The notes: generated from the letters alone by a model not told the origin. 64,000 nucleotides of DNA from Thermoplasmatales archaeon BRNA1 (GCA_000350305.1 CP002916.1:434001-498000), one strand, 5' to 3'; numbered from the stretch's first letter, positions 33,839 to 43,410 are shown. Made by a program: numbers and translations.

Positions 33839-35032
33839 ATGGCAGAGAAGCTGTTCATCGCAGACGAGGCGGAGGTCCGCAAAGGGACCACCATGGACGT
33901 CTACTTCCAGAGGACCAAGCAGATCCTGGAGGCCAAGGGCTTCAAGGACACCAAGGTCGTCGCGGAGTTCACCTGCGGCGGTCTCCCCAACAAATGGCCC
34001 TGGGCCGTGTTCTGCGGCCTGGAGGAGGTCGTCAGGCTCATGGAAGGCCAGAAGGTCGACCTGTGGGCCGTCCCCGAGGGAACGGTCTTCCGTGCGAGGG
34101 ACAGCGCGTCCGTGCGCGTCCCGCTCATGAATGTCGCCGGTGCCTATGCCGACTTCGGGATTTATGAGACCGCGATGCTCGGTATGGTCTGCCAGCCCTC
34201 CGGCATCGCCACGGCCTCCGCGCGCGTGAAGATAGCGTCCAAGGGCAAGACCGTCCTCGCCTTCGGGAACAGGAGGATGCATCCCGGCATCGCAGGCGTC
34301 ATAGACCGCTCCTGCTACATCGGCGGGTGCGACGGGGTCGCATCGCCGTTCGGAGCCGACCTCTGCGGCACCGAGGCGGTCGGTACCGTCCCCCACGCCC
34401 TCATGCTCGTCATGGGTAGCAACGAGGCCGCGTTCAAGGCGTTCGACGAGGTCATCGACCCAAAGGTCGGACGCGTCATGCTCATCGACACCTTCGAGGA
34501 CGAGCGCAAGGCCGCCGTGGCAGCGGCCGGCCTCATCAAGGACCTGAAGGGCGTCCGTCTCGACACACCATCCTCCCGCAGGGGGAACTTCAAGGAGCTC
34601 ATCAACGAGGTCAGGTGGGAGCTCGACGTCAACGGATACAGGGACGTAGACATCATCGCCTCGGGAGGCCTCGACGAGAACACAATCTCAGCCATCGTGG
34701 ATTCCGCCGTGGCAGGTTTCGGAGTGGGAACGAGCATCGCCAACGCCCCCACCCTTGACATGGGTATGGACATCATCGAGAAGGAAGGCAAGCCCATCTC
34801 GAAGAGGGGCAAGTTCTCCGGCAGGAAGTTCGCCTACAGGTGCCCCTGCTGCTTCGCCATGGGTGTCTCCCTGCGCCCAGACGACACCATCAGGTGTCCG
34901 GACTGCGGCAAGGCCATGGAGATGATCGAGGTCCCCGTCCTGAAGGACGGGAAGAGGGTCTCCAAACCCCGCACCGCGGGAGAGATACGCGACTCGGTCC
35001 TGAAGCAGATCGAGGTCCTGAAATCGCTTTGA
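33839..35032 (+). CDS. pncB: Nicotinate phosphoribosyltransferase with C-terminal zinc ribbon
   Basis: Makes nicotinate mononucleotide from nicotinate and PRPP for NAD salvage. The 397-residue protein has the catalytic-type stretches EGTVFRARDSASVRVPL, FGNRRMHPGIAGVIDRSCYIGGCDG, MLIDTFEDER and IIASGGLDE. A C-terminal zinc ribbon, CPCCFAMGV then CPDCGKAME, is typical of the archaeal branch. It starts 3 nt after the enolase stop. A strong hairpin follows, ending this operon. Confidence 0.9.
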   Translation: MAEKLFIADEAEVRKGTTMDVYFQRTKQILEAKGFKDTKVVAEFTCGGLPNKWPWAVFCGLEEVVRLMEGQKVDLWAVPEGTVFRARDSASVRVPLMNVAGAYADFGIYETAMLGMVCQPSGIATASARVKIASKGKTVLAFGNRRMHPGIAGVIDRSCYIGGCDGVASPFGADLCGTEAVGTVPHALMLVMGSNEAAFKAFDEVIDPKVGRVMLIDTFEDERKAAVAAAGLIKDLKGVRLDTPSSRRGNFKELINEVRWELDVNGYRDVDIIASGGLDENTISAIVDSAVAGFGVGTSIANAPTLDMGMDIIEKEGKPISKRGKFSGRKFAYRCPCCFAMGVSLRPDDTIRCPDCGKAMEMIEVPVLKDGKRVSKPRTAGEIRDSVLKQIEVLKSL

Positions 35033-35036
35033 TCCG

Positions 35037-35070
35037 GCGGAATTCCCGGCGCTCCGGCGCCGAATTCCGC
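35037..35070 (+). terminator. Terminator after pncB
   Basis: GCGGAATTC..GAATTCCGC with an inner GGCGC/GGCGCC stem, followed by TTATTAC. Confidence 0.65.
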
Positions 35071-35212
35071 TTATTACATATATTTAAAGATTTCTCATCC
35101 AATACGTCATTTTTCACTATCGTAAAATGGTCTTTTCAGAGGCTTATAAACGGTTCTTGATAACCATTATATTCTACGTATTGAATGGGAGGGTCTGTAT
35201 CCGGGAGACGGG

Positions 35213-35521
35213 ATGGGACCTATGGTTCTCTCCGGAACACAGCTCAGGAGGTTGCCCGTGTCCGACTATGTTTCGCCCGATCCGTTCATTCCGTTAGATC
35301 GCGTCAGAAACAGCACCCTTTTCGGAACTGGCTTGGATTCATTTACCAAGATTTACTGCTCCTGCGGCCGTATCGTGGATATCGACACGAAGGCTTACCG
35401 CCGTAAGCTCGCCCTCCACAAACCCATCGAGTGCGCCTTCTGCAGGAACGAGCGCATATCCGATGAGATCGACCATCTCGATGCGCACTACAACTTCATC
35501 GAGGAGCCTGAAGAGCTCTGA
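35213..35521 (+). CDS. Small zinc-binding hypothetical protein (102 aa)
   Basis: A 102-residue protein with a central Cys4-like pattern, YCSCGRIVDIDTKAY..ECAFCRNERI, preceded by SDYVSPDPFIPLDRVRN. It is likely a zinc ribbon protein of unknown role. A TATA-like TTATATTCTAC is at about 35167-35177, which leaves a short leader before ATG 35213; ATG 35222 is an alternative start. It lies alone between pncB and cobT. The gap 35071-35212 is AT-rich promoter sequence with no gene. Confidence 0.7.
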   Translation: MGPMVLSGTQLRRLPVSDYVSPDPFIPLDRVRNSTLFGTGLDSFTKIYCSCGRIVDIDTKAYRRKLALHKPIECAFCRNERISDEIDHLDAHYNFIEEPEEL

Positions 35522-35667
35522 CGGTTGTTTTCACTCGACCCCCTTTGTTTCCACTCGAACTATATAATGTAAAGATTATTACCATTCATAAAATGGGTGT
35601 TACTGTTTTTATAGGCACCACATGACCCAGGTGCATGGCACGGAAAAGGCGGGAGAGGGAAGGGGTT

Positions 35668-36783
35668 TCAGTCAACGTTGATGATGGCCTTGTAGATCGA
35701 GTGGACCTCGTCGAGGAGTGCCCCGCAGTCGATCTTCCCCGCGCTTGAGATGACCGCCGCCACCGCGGATGCGCCGCAGCCGACACCCTCCTTGATGTAA
35801 CCCCACTCATAGGCCTGCAGGCCCTCGTAGGGACTCTCGGAGTAATCCATGTTGATGTTGACGATGGGTATCTCCGGGGAGATGCTGCCGACGAGTTTCA
35901 CGAGGTCGGAGTTGGGGTCGGCGAGGAGCCACCTGGTGGTCCCCTCCATGAAGTTGCCGAGGATGGAGGGATCGAGCTTCACCGCAGCAGCCATGATGGG
36001 CGCCATCTGGGTGCCGCCCCCGAGGATGACCGGGACCTTCCTGGCGGCCCCTATGAGCATCCCTATGTTGACGGGCTGCATCGGGTCCCCGACGCACTAT
36101 ACGGCCCTGAGGGGGTCGTCCGCAAGGTCCCCGATCCCGATGCCTGCGGCATCGAGGGAGCTCATGACGGTGTCCCACTTGAATTGCTTGGGGTTCTTGG
36201 GGGAGCTCGAGCTGACGAGGTTCTCCCTGACCGTGCCCATGGCAAGGAGGACGGCGAGTGCGGTGGTGGTGCCTCCCGCACAGCTCTCGCTCAGGACCAC
36301 GAAGTCATAGGTGGAAGCTAGCTGCTCCCCGAGGATCTTCCCGTATTCGAAAGACTTCTTCACCTGCTCAGCGGACATGGCGTGTCCGGTGGTGATCTTC
36401 TCCCCCGCCTTCCCGCCGACTTCGATGCAGGGGATGTTGGGGATGACCTTGGAACCGCCGTTGATCATGAGGAACGGCATCCCTGAGAGGTTCAGGGCGG
36501 CCTTCGTCAGAGTAGCGGGGGTGGGGATGTTTCCGGGGTTGATCGGGATGCCCTTCATACAGGTGACCTTGCCCATGACGAGGAATTCCGCGTCGGCGGG
36601 CCCGGTGAAAAGCGTGAGTTCCGGGGTGTCTCCGGCCTCCGAGATCCCGGGGATGGTGGAGGTGAGCGTGTTGCCGATGGTGCATGTGAAAACCCCTCTC
36701 TTGCCCCAGATGCGGGTGAGGATGTCCTCGGCTCTCTTGGTGTCCCCGTTTACGCCCAGGGACGGCGGGATCTCGAAAGTCAT
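35668..36783 (-). CDS. cobT: CobT-type nicotinate-nucleotide phosphoribosyltransferase with one in-frame TAG (probable pyrrolysine, residue 229)
   Basis: The archaeal CobT family (formerly UPF0284) activates the lower base of cobamides by phosphoribosyl transfer from nicotinate mononucleotide. The frame starts MTFEIPPSLGV at 36783 and runs to LRAV, then a TAG codon at 36097-36099, then CVGDPMQPVNIGMLIGAA, the conserved VGDPMQP motif of the family. It ends in TGA at 35668. Motifs in the first part include IPGISEAGDTPELT, HAMSAEQVKKSFEYG and LSESCAGGTTTALA. Read through, the protein is 371 residues, a normal length, with nothing else missing. The TAG therefore is either a pyrrolysine codon or a lone nonsense change. 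It overlaps the upstream ApgM-like gene by ATGA. Confidence 0.85.
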
Positions 36784-37784
36784 TCTTTAGCCTCCAATAC
36801 GGTGGGCACTATGTCCTTCATGGTTATGTGCTCTCCGTCCTTGAAACAGTTTAGGTTCGTGCGGAACGGGACATCCATGAGGATGTGCGTCCCGGTGACG
36901 CAGGACGTGCCGTGGTCTACGAAGAACACCACGCGCCTGACGTCGGAGAAGTATTTCTCCATCATGGAGTCGATGTGCTCTAGGATCCTGATCTTCTTGT
37001 TGTGGTCCTTCTCGTGGCTGTATTCGTCGACCTCGTCCATGTGCAGGAAGACGTTCCCCTCCTTCAGCGCTTCCGCGGCCGCGGGGAACCTGTCGTCGAG
37101 TTCGGGTATGAGCATAATGTCGTGTCCCAGGGACGCCGCTATCCCGAGGGCGGTGGGGCTGTCCGAGATGGCGGTCATCTTCCCGATCTGCGGGTACGGG
37201 GGATACACCTTCCCCACACCTCCGATACCCCAGGGGTAGATCGTCAGGCCACCGTTCTCCGATGCGACCTTCTCCATGAGCTCCTGCAGGGCGCCTCCGA
37301 GGGGCACGTAGGGGCCGTCCACGGGGGCCTGGGGGCCGTCGGGGATCTCCCCCTCGTAATCTATGGTGATAACACTCCTCCCGTGGACGAAGAACCTTAC
37401 GTCGGGGTCCATGTCCCTTAGGATGCTGAGGTTGTCCCTCACGGACTTCTCCAGGGCATCGGCCTTATCGTCCACACCGTACGCCCAGCGTACCATGCCG
37501 TCCTCGATATAGGCGGGGCTCATGCGGAAGGCGGTCCTGCCGTTCCCCATCCTCATACCGAGGCCCTGGGCCTCGAGTGCCCCGCGGGCGGTCTCCGGGG
37601 GATGTCCGGTCCAGAACTCGTTGAGGAAGAGCTGCGTGTAACCCCTTCCCGTGGTCCAGCAGAGATGTGGTGCCCTGGACCTGATGAAAGGCATCCTGGC
37701 GACCTCATAGGGCTTCCTGCCGCCGAGGGCCGGGTTCGGGTCGTCCTCCATTCCGTCGAGGAGCACGAAAAGGGTGTTCGTCAT
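36780..37784 (-). CDS. Cofactor-independent phosphoglycerate mutase-like metalloenzyme (ApgM/alkaline phosphatase superfamily)
   Basis: A 334-residue alkaline phosphatase superfamily protein related to archaeal ApgM. Visible features are LFVLLDGMEDDPNPALGG at the start (metal-ligand Asp), the ApgM-type ARGALEAQGLGM and FRMSPAYIEDG, AISDSPTALGIA, LHMDEVDEYSHEKD and VVFFVDHGTSC with the ligand Asp-His pair. It is shorter than typical ApgM of about 400 residues. ATG 37784 is the family-like start; the in-frame ATG 37838 has no similarity and lies upstream of the likely transcript start (TATA GGTTTATC, about 37848-37855). The overlap with cobT suggests a shared pathway: either a glycolytic mutase or an alpha-ribazole phosphatase. 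Confidence 0.75.
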   Translation of the reverse strand: MTNTLFVLLDGMEDDPNPALGGRKPYEVARMPFIRSRAPHLCWTTGRGYTQLFLNEFWTGHPPETARGALEAQGLGMRMGNGRTAFRMSPAYIEDGMVRWAYGVDDKADALEKSVRDNLSILRDMDPDVRFFVHGRSVITIDYEGEIPDGPQAPVDGPYVPLGGALQELMEKVASENGGLTIYPWGIGGVGKVYPPYPQIGKMTAISDSPTALGIAASLGHDIMLIPELDDRFPAAAEALKEGNVFLHMDEVDEYSHEKDHNKKIRILEHIDSMMEKYFSDVRRVVFFVDHGTSCVTGTHILMDVPFRTNLNCFKDGEHITMKDIVPTVLEAKE

Positions 37785-37880
37785 CGCATCACTTCGGGGG
37801 CTGGCGGATGCCTGCCCTTTGATGGATGGAGGAAACATCCGTCATAGATAAACCATGGCTGAGGAGGATTATCCATCCAA

Positions 37881-40052
37881 TCAAAGATGCCTCAGGGCGA
37901 TGGCGATCTGGCCGGTGGAGATGCCCGCATCGCCGTTGGGGACGCAGGTGTGCACGAGGAGTTCCTTGCCGTGTTTGGATGCGATCCCACGGGCCATGTT
38001 CACGATGGGGACGTTGTAGGAGACCCCGCCGGTTATCCCGATGTATCCCTCGCCGTCCGAATCTGCCTTCGAACAGGCGGAGGCGACCATCTCGGACAGG
38101 ATCCCGTATACCATGGAATAGGCGGCGTCCGCCTTGCTGGTACATTCATCGAGCCGTTCGAAGAGGTGCGCCGTACGGATCTCCCCGTTCTCGGTGCAGG
38201 TGGAGAAACCGTCTACCAGCTTCCCCCGCGCGAGGAGGGGTTCGAGCTTCATGGCGGGTTCCCCGTCATAGGTCCTCCGGGAGCAGACACCCAGGGAATA
38301 CGAGATGCAGTCCAGGACCCTTCCGAACGAGGACGTCCTGGGAGCGGTGTTCATCATCTTGGTCAGGACGGAGGTCTCCATGTCGTTGAACCCGGTCTCA
38401 CTCTCGATACCGTTCATCGTATCCACTGCGAACCTCAGCCTGCGGATGTCGTAGAGTGCCTTCTGACCGCCCAGAAGCGGTATGTATTCAAGGTGTGCCA
38501 GACGTTCGTAATCGGAATAGTCGCAGCTCATGACCTCGCCGCCCCATGCGGCGCGGTCGTCCCCGTGTCCGGTTCCGTCCACGGAGAGCGCGGTCATGTG
38601 TTCCAGGTTCCCGCGGTCCACCATCAGCGACGCAACATGGGCATGGTGGTGCTGGACGTCGATGATCTCCGCCCCGCATTCCTCCGCCAGGGCATGGGCG
38701 AACCTGCGGTTCAGATAGGCGGGGTGCATGTCCTCCGCCACGATGCCCGGTCTGCAGCCGAGGAGGGACATCTGGAAGCGTACCGCCTCCTCGAGGTACT
38801 CGGGTACACCGATGTGCTCGCCGTTCCCGATGTGCTGCGTGGGATAGATGCGTCCTCCGGAGGCGACGGCTCCGGTGATGTTCTCCTGGGGGCCCACCGC
38901 GACGGCATCGCCCCTCCAGGGGACGGAGTAGTACGACGGGATGCTCCCTCTGGACTTGCGTATGAAGAATGTGTCGGAGCCGCAGACCCTGAGGACGCTG
39001 TCGTCCGCACGGTTGACAATCTCCTGGTTGTGGAGGAGGTAAACGTCGGCTCCGAGGTCGAGGATCCTGCCGTCATCGAGCACCATGGGTTCCCCGGGGA
39101 CGTTGGCGGACGTCATGATCAGCGCATCCGCGTTCAGGGCGTCGAACAGGAGGATCTGCATCCCGGTGTACGGCAGGAATATCCCGATGTTGTCCAGACC
39201 CGGGGAGACCGCATCCGTGAGGTCCGAGGGGACCTTCTTCACCAGGACTATGGGGCGGTGGGGGGACAGCAGCCTCTCCTCCTCTTCGGGGGTGGGCTCG
39301 GCGTACCTGCGCACGGCATCCATGTCCCTTACCATGATGGCGAAGGGTTTCTCTCCGCGTCTGTACCATTCCCTCAGCCTGCCGGTCTGTTCCAGGGTGC
39401 AGCAGATGTGCATCCCTCCCCAGCTCTTGGCGATACCCAGTTTCCCCTCCTCCAGGAACCTGGCGAAGGTCGTGATGGGGTCACCCGCGACCGGGTTTCC
39501 CCCGGAATCCACGAGACGGTACTGCGGACCGCAGTCCGGGCAGCAGACGGTCTGGTGATGGAATCTCCTGTCGGAGGGTTCGGAGTACTCCTTTCCGCAC
39601 ACGGGGCATCTGGGGAACTCCGACATGGCGGTCCTCTCCCTGTCGTAGGGCAGGGACCTCAGAAGCGTGAACCTCGGACCGCAGTCCGTGCAGGTGGTGA
39701 AGAGATACCCGGTCCTCCTGCCGGAACGCATATCATCGATACACCTGGCACATATCGCGGTGTCGGTGGGGATGGAAAGGCCCTCCCTGTTCCCGGAGGC
39801 GGATCCGACGATGGAGAATCCCTTCACGTCCGCGGGGATATCGTAATCCTCCTTCTCGACGGAATCGACCCTGGCGAGGGGCGGGAGGTTCTTCATGAAC
39901 GAATCGAGGAAGGCATCGCCGTCGTCCACGTCGACGGTTACATGGGAGCCGTGGTTGCAAACGGTGCCCCTGAGGCCGAGCGATGCCGCCGTGCGGTACA
40001 CCGCCGGACGGAACCCGACTCCCTGAACGACTCCCCTGATGACGATCCTCAT
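37881..40052 (-). CDS. hypF: Carbamoyltransferase HypF
   Basis: Makes the CN ligand precursor for [NiFe] hydrogenases from carbamoyl phosphate. The 723-residue protein has the N-terminal acylphosphatase domain (VIRGVVQGVGFRPAVYR), two zinc fingers (CARCIDDM..FTTCTDCGPRFT and CPVCGKEY..VCCPDCGPQY), a YrdC-like domain (RGEKPFAIMVRDMD) and a Kae1-like domain with HHHAHVASLM, SVDGTGHGDDRAAWGG and ITGGVSYNVPI. ATG 40052 gives the usual MRIVIRG start; ATG 40055 is one codon earlier. It fits a methanogen with Mvh-type hydrogenase. No other hyp gene is in the window. Confidence 0.94.
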   Translation of the reverse strand: MRIVIRGVVQGVGFRPAVYRTAASLGLRGTVCNHGSHVTVDVDDGDAFLDSFMKNLPPLARVDSVEKEDYDIPADVKGFSIVGSASGNREGLSIPTDTAICARCIDDMRSGRRTGYLFTTCTDCGPRFTLLRSLPYDRERTAMSEFPRCPVCGKEYSEPSDRRFHHQTVCCPDCGPQYRLVDSGGNPVAGDPITTFARFLEEGKLGIAKSWGGMHICCTLEQTGRLREWYRRGEKPFAIMVRDMDAVRRYAEPTPEEEERLLSPHRPIVLVKKVPSDLTDAVSPGLDNIGIFLPYTGMQILLFDALNADALIMTSANVPGEPMVLDDGRILDLGADVYLLHNQEIVNRADDSVLRVCGSDTFFIRKSRGSIPSYYSVPWRGDAVAVGPQENITGAVASGGRIYPTQHIGNGEHIGVPEYLEEAVRFQMSLLGCRPGIVAEDMHPAYLNRRFAHALAEECGAEIIDVQHHHAHVASLMVDRGNLEHMTALSVDGTGHGDDRAAWGGEVMSCDYSDYERLAHLEYIPLLGGQKALYDIRRLRFAVDTMNGIESETGFNDMETSVLTKMMNTAPRTSSFGRVLDCISYSLGVCSRRTYDGEPAMKLEPLLARGKLVDGFSTCTENGEIRTAHLFERLDECTSKADAAYSMVYGILSEMVASACSKADSDGEGYIGITGGVSYNVPIVNMARGIASKHGKELLVHTCVPNGDAGISTGQIAIALRHL

Positions 40053-40080
40053 CATGTGAGTGAACGTCGAATGAATAAAT

Positions 40081-40109
40081 AAAAAGGGGGGCGGGAGACC
40101 CGTCCCCTT
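40081..40109 (-). terminator. Terminator between the MTA phosphorylase gene and hypF
   Basis: On the minus strand GGGGACGGG-TCT-CCCGCCCCC is followed by CTTTTTATTTATT. The T-rich tail also serves as the probable box A for hypF. Confidence 0.7.
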
Positions 40110-40115
40110 GTGGTT

Positions 40116-40910
40116 TCAATACTTGCCGATGGCGTCAAGCGCTCCGCAGCCCTTGGCGGATTCCGCGCAGGCGCAGTCGCTCTTGCCGATCCTGGGAAGT
40201 CCCTTCTCGAGGAGCCTGAGGACCTTGTCGAGGCACTCGGCCATGGTCTTCATGACCATCTCGATGGTGACATCCTCGTCCTTCCAGCAGTCGTAGTCGG
40301 TGACGGTGGCGAGACTGCAGTAGCACATCCCGAGCTCGCGGGCGAGCTGGCACTCGGGGACGATGGTCATTCCGATGATGTCCCCGAACTGGCGGAACAT
40401 GTTGCTTTCCGCCCTGGTGGAGAACCTGGGACCCTCGATGCAGACGTAGGTGCCTCCGATGTGGTAGGGGATCTTCATGTCCTCGGCGACCTCTCCGAAG
40501 ATGCCGTTGAGGTAGGGGCAGCAGGGGTCGGGCATGGAGATGTGGACGGTCTGGTCCATGAAGAAGGAGTAGTCCCTCTTCTTGGTGAAGTCGATGAACT
40601 GGTCGGTGATGACCAGGTCTCCCGGCCTGAACTCCTCCCTGAGGGACCCTACGGCGCAGGCGGAGATGACGTACTCGCATCCGAGTTTCTTCAGCGCATA
40701 CATGTTCGCCCTGTAGGGGACGGAGGACGGGGGGTGCTGGTGCTGCTTCCCGTGCCTGAAGAGGAATGCGACCTCGACACCGTTGATCTTGCCGATCATG
40801 ATGGGGTCGGATGGTTTTCCGAAGGGGGTGTCCGGGAACACCTCCTCGATGAGTTCGAAGCTGTCCGGGTTGTAGATTCCGGAACCGCCGATGATTGCGA
40901 TCTTGGGCAT
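40116..40910 (-). CDS. mtnP: S-methyl-5'-thioadenosine/thioinosine phosphorylase
   Basis: Splits methylthioadenosine or methylthioinosine with phosphate, recycling by-products of AdoMet-dependent reactions. The 264-residue protein has the phosphorylase signature IAIIGGSGIYNPD, FLFRHGKQHQHPPSSVPYRAN, AVGSLREEF, CIEGPRFSTRAES and MTIVPECQLARELG. The C-terminus SDCACAESAKGCGA is Cys-rich, as in thermostable archaeal forms. Methanogen enzymes of this type often prefer methylthioinosine. A TATA element (TTTTTATAACG) lies 25 nt upstream, giving a leaderless start. Confidence 0.88.
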   Translation of the reverse strand: MPKIAIIGGSGIYNPDSFELIEEVFPDTPFGKPSDPIMIGKINGVEVAFLFRHGKQHQHPPSSVPYRANMYALKKLGCEYVISACAVGSLREEFRPGDLVITDQFIDFTKKRDYSFFMDQTVHISMPDPCCPYLNGIFGEVAEDMKIPYHIGGTYVCIEGPRFSTRAESNMFRQFGDIIGMTIVPECQLARELGMCYCSLATVTDYDCWKDEDVTIEMVMKTMAECLDKVLRLLEKGLPRIGKSDCACAESAKGCGALDAIGKY

Positions 40911-41045
40911 GACGGGAGCAACCGAGTGTCGTTATAAAAAAGGGGGCCCCGCGGCAGGATTCGGACGGTCAAATGAGAAGGGCCGGGATCGTGCGGAACC
41001 GGGACGCGTTCCGACAGAAAGGAAGGAGTTTGGGAAGGGTTTTTT

Positions 41046-41068
41046 GGCCGTCGGGTCTTCCGACGGCC
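41046..41068. terminator. Hairpin downstream of the feo operon
   Basis: GGCCGTCGG-GTCTT-CCGACGGCC, a perfect 9-bp stem 7 nt past the last stop of the minus-strand feo operon. There is no T-run in that direction. The rest of the gap 40911-41074 has no convincing gene. Confidence 0.45.
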
Positions 41069-41074
41069 GCTAGG

Positions 41075-41245
41075 TCACTTGTCTCGATCCTCGATCTCGA
41101 CCGTTCTCTTGCAGTTCTTGCAGCTGCAGCAATCGCCGCATCCGCAGGAGCTCTTTCCCGAACGGTGGTTGTATATCAGGGAACCGACCGCGCAGGCGAT
41201 GGCGACGGCCACCACCGCCAATACGATGATGCTTCCGACGGTCAT
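41075..41245 (-). CDS. FeoB-associated cysteine-rich membrane protein (56 aa)
   Basis: A 56-residue protein with one membrane helix (VGSIIVLAVVAVAIACAVGSLIY) and a Cys-rich tail, KSSCGCGDCCSCKNCKR. Small proteins of this kind commonly follow feoB and may bind iron at the membrane face. ATG 41245 overlaps the feoB stop (ATGA), so it is the last gene of the feoA-feoA-feoB operon. The reading frame is open upstream, but that part is a shadow of feoB. Confidence 0.8.
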   Translation of the reverse strand: MTVGSIIVLAVVAVAIACAVGSLIYNHRSGKSSCGCGDCCSCKNCKRTVEIEDRDK

Positions 41246-43410
41246 TGAGCCACCGCCTCCGGGTCCAGATGCTTGTCGATGACGAAGAACGGGTTCTTGG
41301 AAACAAGCAGATACGCCAGCACGACGACCGAAACGGCGGCTATCGCGATGCCGGTGACCTCGGGCGAGTCGCCCCAGGCGAAGCTCCCGATCACGTAGAC
41401 GATGGATGCCACCATGTAGGCGATGCAGCACTGGTATGCGACCGCAAGACCGGTGGACCTCCAGGACCCGAGCTCCCTGTGTATGGCACCGATGGCCGCG
41501 AAACAGGGGGCGCAGAGGAGGTTGAAGACGAGGAACGACAGTCCCGCCGCAGGCGTGAGGTATGCGGCCAATATGTCCCAGTACTCCTCTCCGGATTCTC
41601 CGACCTCATCGAGGGAGAACAGAGTTCCGAGGGTCCCCACGAGGTTCTCCTTGGCGATGAGTCCCGTGACGGACCCGACCGTGAGCTCCCAGTGGTCCTC
41701 CCATCCGAGGGGCTGGAATATGCCGCAGACGGCCTCTCCGACGGTCTGGAGGATGGAATCGCTTGTAGCGTCCGCTCCGAGGTAGGAGAAGGAGGTGTCG
41801 AAGCTGGCGAGGAACCATATGAACACGGAAGCCAGGAGGATGATGGTACCGGCCTTCTTCACGAACGCCCATCCCCTGTCAAGGGTCCCTTTGACCACGT
41901 TGAGGACGGTAGGCAGGTGGTACGGGGGAAGCTCCATGATGAAGGGGGCGGGTTTTCCGGCAAGGCTCTTCCACTTCTTCAGGATGATTCCGGACATCAG
42001 GATGACGACGATGCCGAGCACGTAGGAGAACAGTGCGACGAATCCGTTGTTGCCGAACAGGGCTCCGGCGATCAGTGCGATGATGGGGAGTTTGGCTCCG
42101 CAGGGCATGAAGGTCACGGTCATGGCGGTGATCCTTCTGTCCCTGTCGTTCTCGATGGTCCTGGTGGCCATGATTCCGGGGACTCCGCATCCGGTTCCGA
42201 CAATGACCGGGATGAATGATTTTCCGGAGAGACCGAAGAACCTGAACACACGGTCCATGACGAAGGCCGCCCTCGCCATGTATCCGATGTCCTCGAGTAT
42301 GCAGAGCACAAGGAACAGCACGAGCATCTGCGGAAGGAATCCGATGACGGCTCCGACTCCTCCTATGAACGCACTCATCAGCAGACCGGTGAGGGTATCG
42401 CTGACGTCGTTGTCGGCGCACCAATCTTCCACCGAGGTGCCGATCGGGTCTTCGATGTATGCGTTGAGCCAATCCGTAAGATAGGTCCCGATTCCGGTGA
42501 AGTCGCCGAATCCGATGACTCCGAGGAATACAGCACCCAGGACCCCGATGAATATCGGGATTCCCGCGATCCTGTGGGTGACGACCCTGTCGATTCTGTC
42601 CGATAGGGTTCCGGTGCTCTTGTCCACCTCCGCCTTCGTGACGGCGCCTGACACGAGCCTGCCGATGATTTCGTAGCGGGCGTCGGAAATGATGGAATCC
42701 ATCTCGTCGCCGTACTCCTCCTCGACGGGAGCGCATCTCTCCTTCATTTCCTCGGCAATCTCCGGGAACTTCTCGGATAGGCCCTGGTCCTTCTCGATCA
42801 GTTTGACGGAGTACCATCTCTTCCTCTCCTCGGGAACTGCATCGGCTAGTTTCTCTCCGGCCTCGGAGATCAGCGATTCGATGCTGTCCGCGAACCTGAT
42901 CCCCTCGGATGCGGTGCCGCTCTCCGCTACGGAGACGGTGCGCTCCACAAGTTCCCTGATTCCGTCTGATTTCAGTGCGGATATGGGAACCACGGGGCAC
43001 CCCAGCCTCTCGGCCAGTTTCTCCGCGTCCAAAGAACCGCCCTCCTTCTCCACGGCATCCATCATGTTGAGTGCAACGACGGTCGGGATGCCTGTGTCGA
43101 GGATCTGCAGGGTCAGGAACAGGTTCCTCTCGATGTTGGTGGCATCCACGATGTTGATGACCGCATCGTGGTTGCCCTCCATGAGGAAGTTCCTGGTCAC
43201 GACCTCTTCGGGGGAATACGGGGAAAGGGAGTAGATCCCGGGGGTGTCCACGAGCTCTACGCCGTTCGTCCCCCTGATCTTACCCGTCTTCCTGTCGATA
43301 GTGACACCCGGCCAGTTCCCCACGCGCTGCGAAGCGCCGGTGAGCTTGTTGAAAAGGGTGGTCTTTCCGCTGTTGGGGTTTCCCGCGAGTGCGATGGTGA
43401 GCGACATCAC
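41242..43410 (-). CDS. feoB: Ferrous iron transport protein B
   Basis: GTP-dependent Fe2+ uptake protein of the cytoplasmic membrane. The 722-residue protein has the G domain (G1 LAGNPNSGKT, G3 DTPGIYSLSPYSPEE, G4 LNMMD), then two gate regions and about eight membrane helices with VPGIMATRTIE and FMPCGAKLPI. It overlaps feoA upstream by ATGA and the small Cys-rich gene downstream. The start could be Met1 or Met2 (43410 or 43407). Confidence 0.95.
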   Translation of the reverse strand: MMSLTIALAGNPNSGKTTLFNKLTGASQRVGNWPGVTIDRKTGKIRGTNGVELVDTPGIYSLSPYSPEEVVTRNFLMEGNHDAVINIVDATNIERNLFLTLQILDTGIPTVVALNMMDAVEKEGGSLDAEKLAERLGCPVVPISALKSDGIRELVERTVSVAESGTASEGIRFADSIESLISEAGEKLADAVPEERKRWYSVKLIEKDQGLSEKFPEIAEEMKERCAPVEEEYGDEMDSIISDARYEIIGRLVSGAVTKAEVDKSTGTLSDRIDRVVTHRIAGIPIFIGVLGAVFLGVIGFGDFTGIGTYLTDWLNAYIEDPIGTSVEDWCADNDVSDTLTGLLMSAFIGGVGAVIGFLPQMLVLFLVLCILEDIGYMARAAFVMDRVFRFFGLSGKSFIPVIVGTGCGVPGIMATRTIENDRDRRITAMTVTFMPCGAKLPIIALIAGALFGNNGFVALFSYVLGIVVILMSGIILKKWKSLAGKPAPFIMELPPYHLPTVLNVVKGTLDRGWAFVKKAGTIILLASVFIWFLASFDTSFSYLGADATSDSILQTVGEAVCGIFQPLGWEDHWELTVGSVTGLIAKENLVGTLGTLFSLDEVGESGEEYWDILAAYLTPAAGLSFLVFNLLCAPCFAAIGAIHRELGSWRSTGLAVAYQCCIAYMVASIVYVIGSFAWGDSPEVTGIAIAAVSVVVLAYLLVSKNPFFVIDKHLDPEAVAQ

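Noticed and set aside
40973-41248. Reading frame downstream of the MTA phosphorylase promoter
   Set aside because: It runs antisense through the small Cys-rich gene and a terminator hairpin and has no recognisable sequence.
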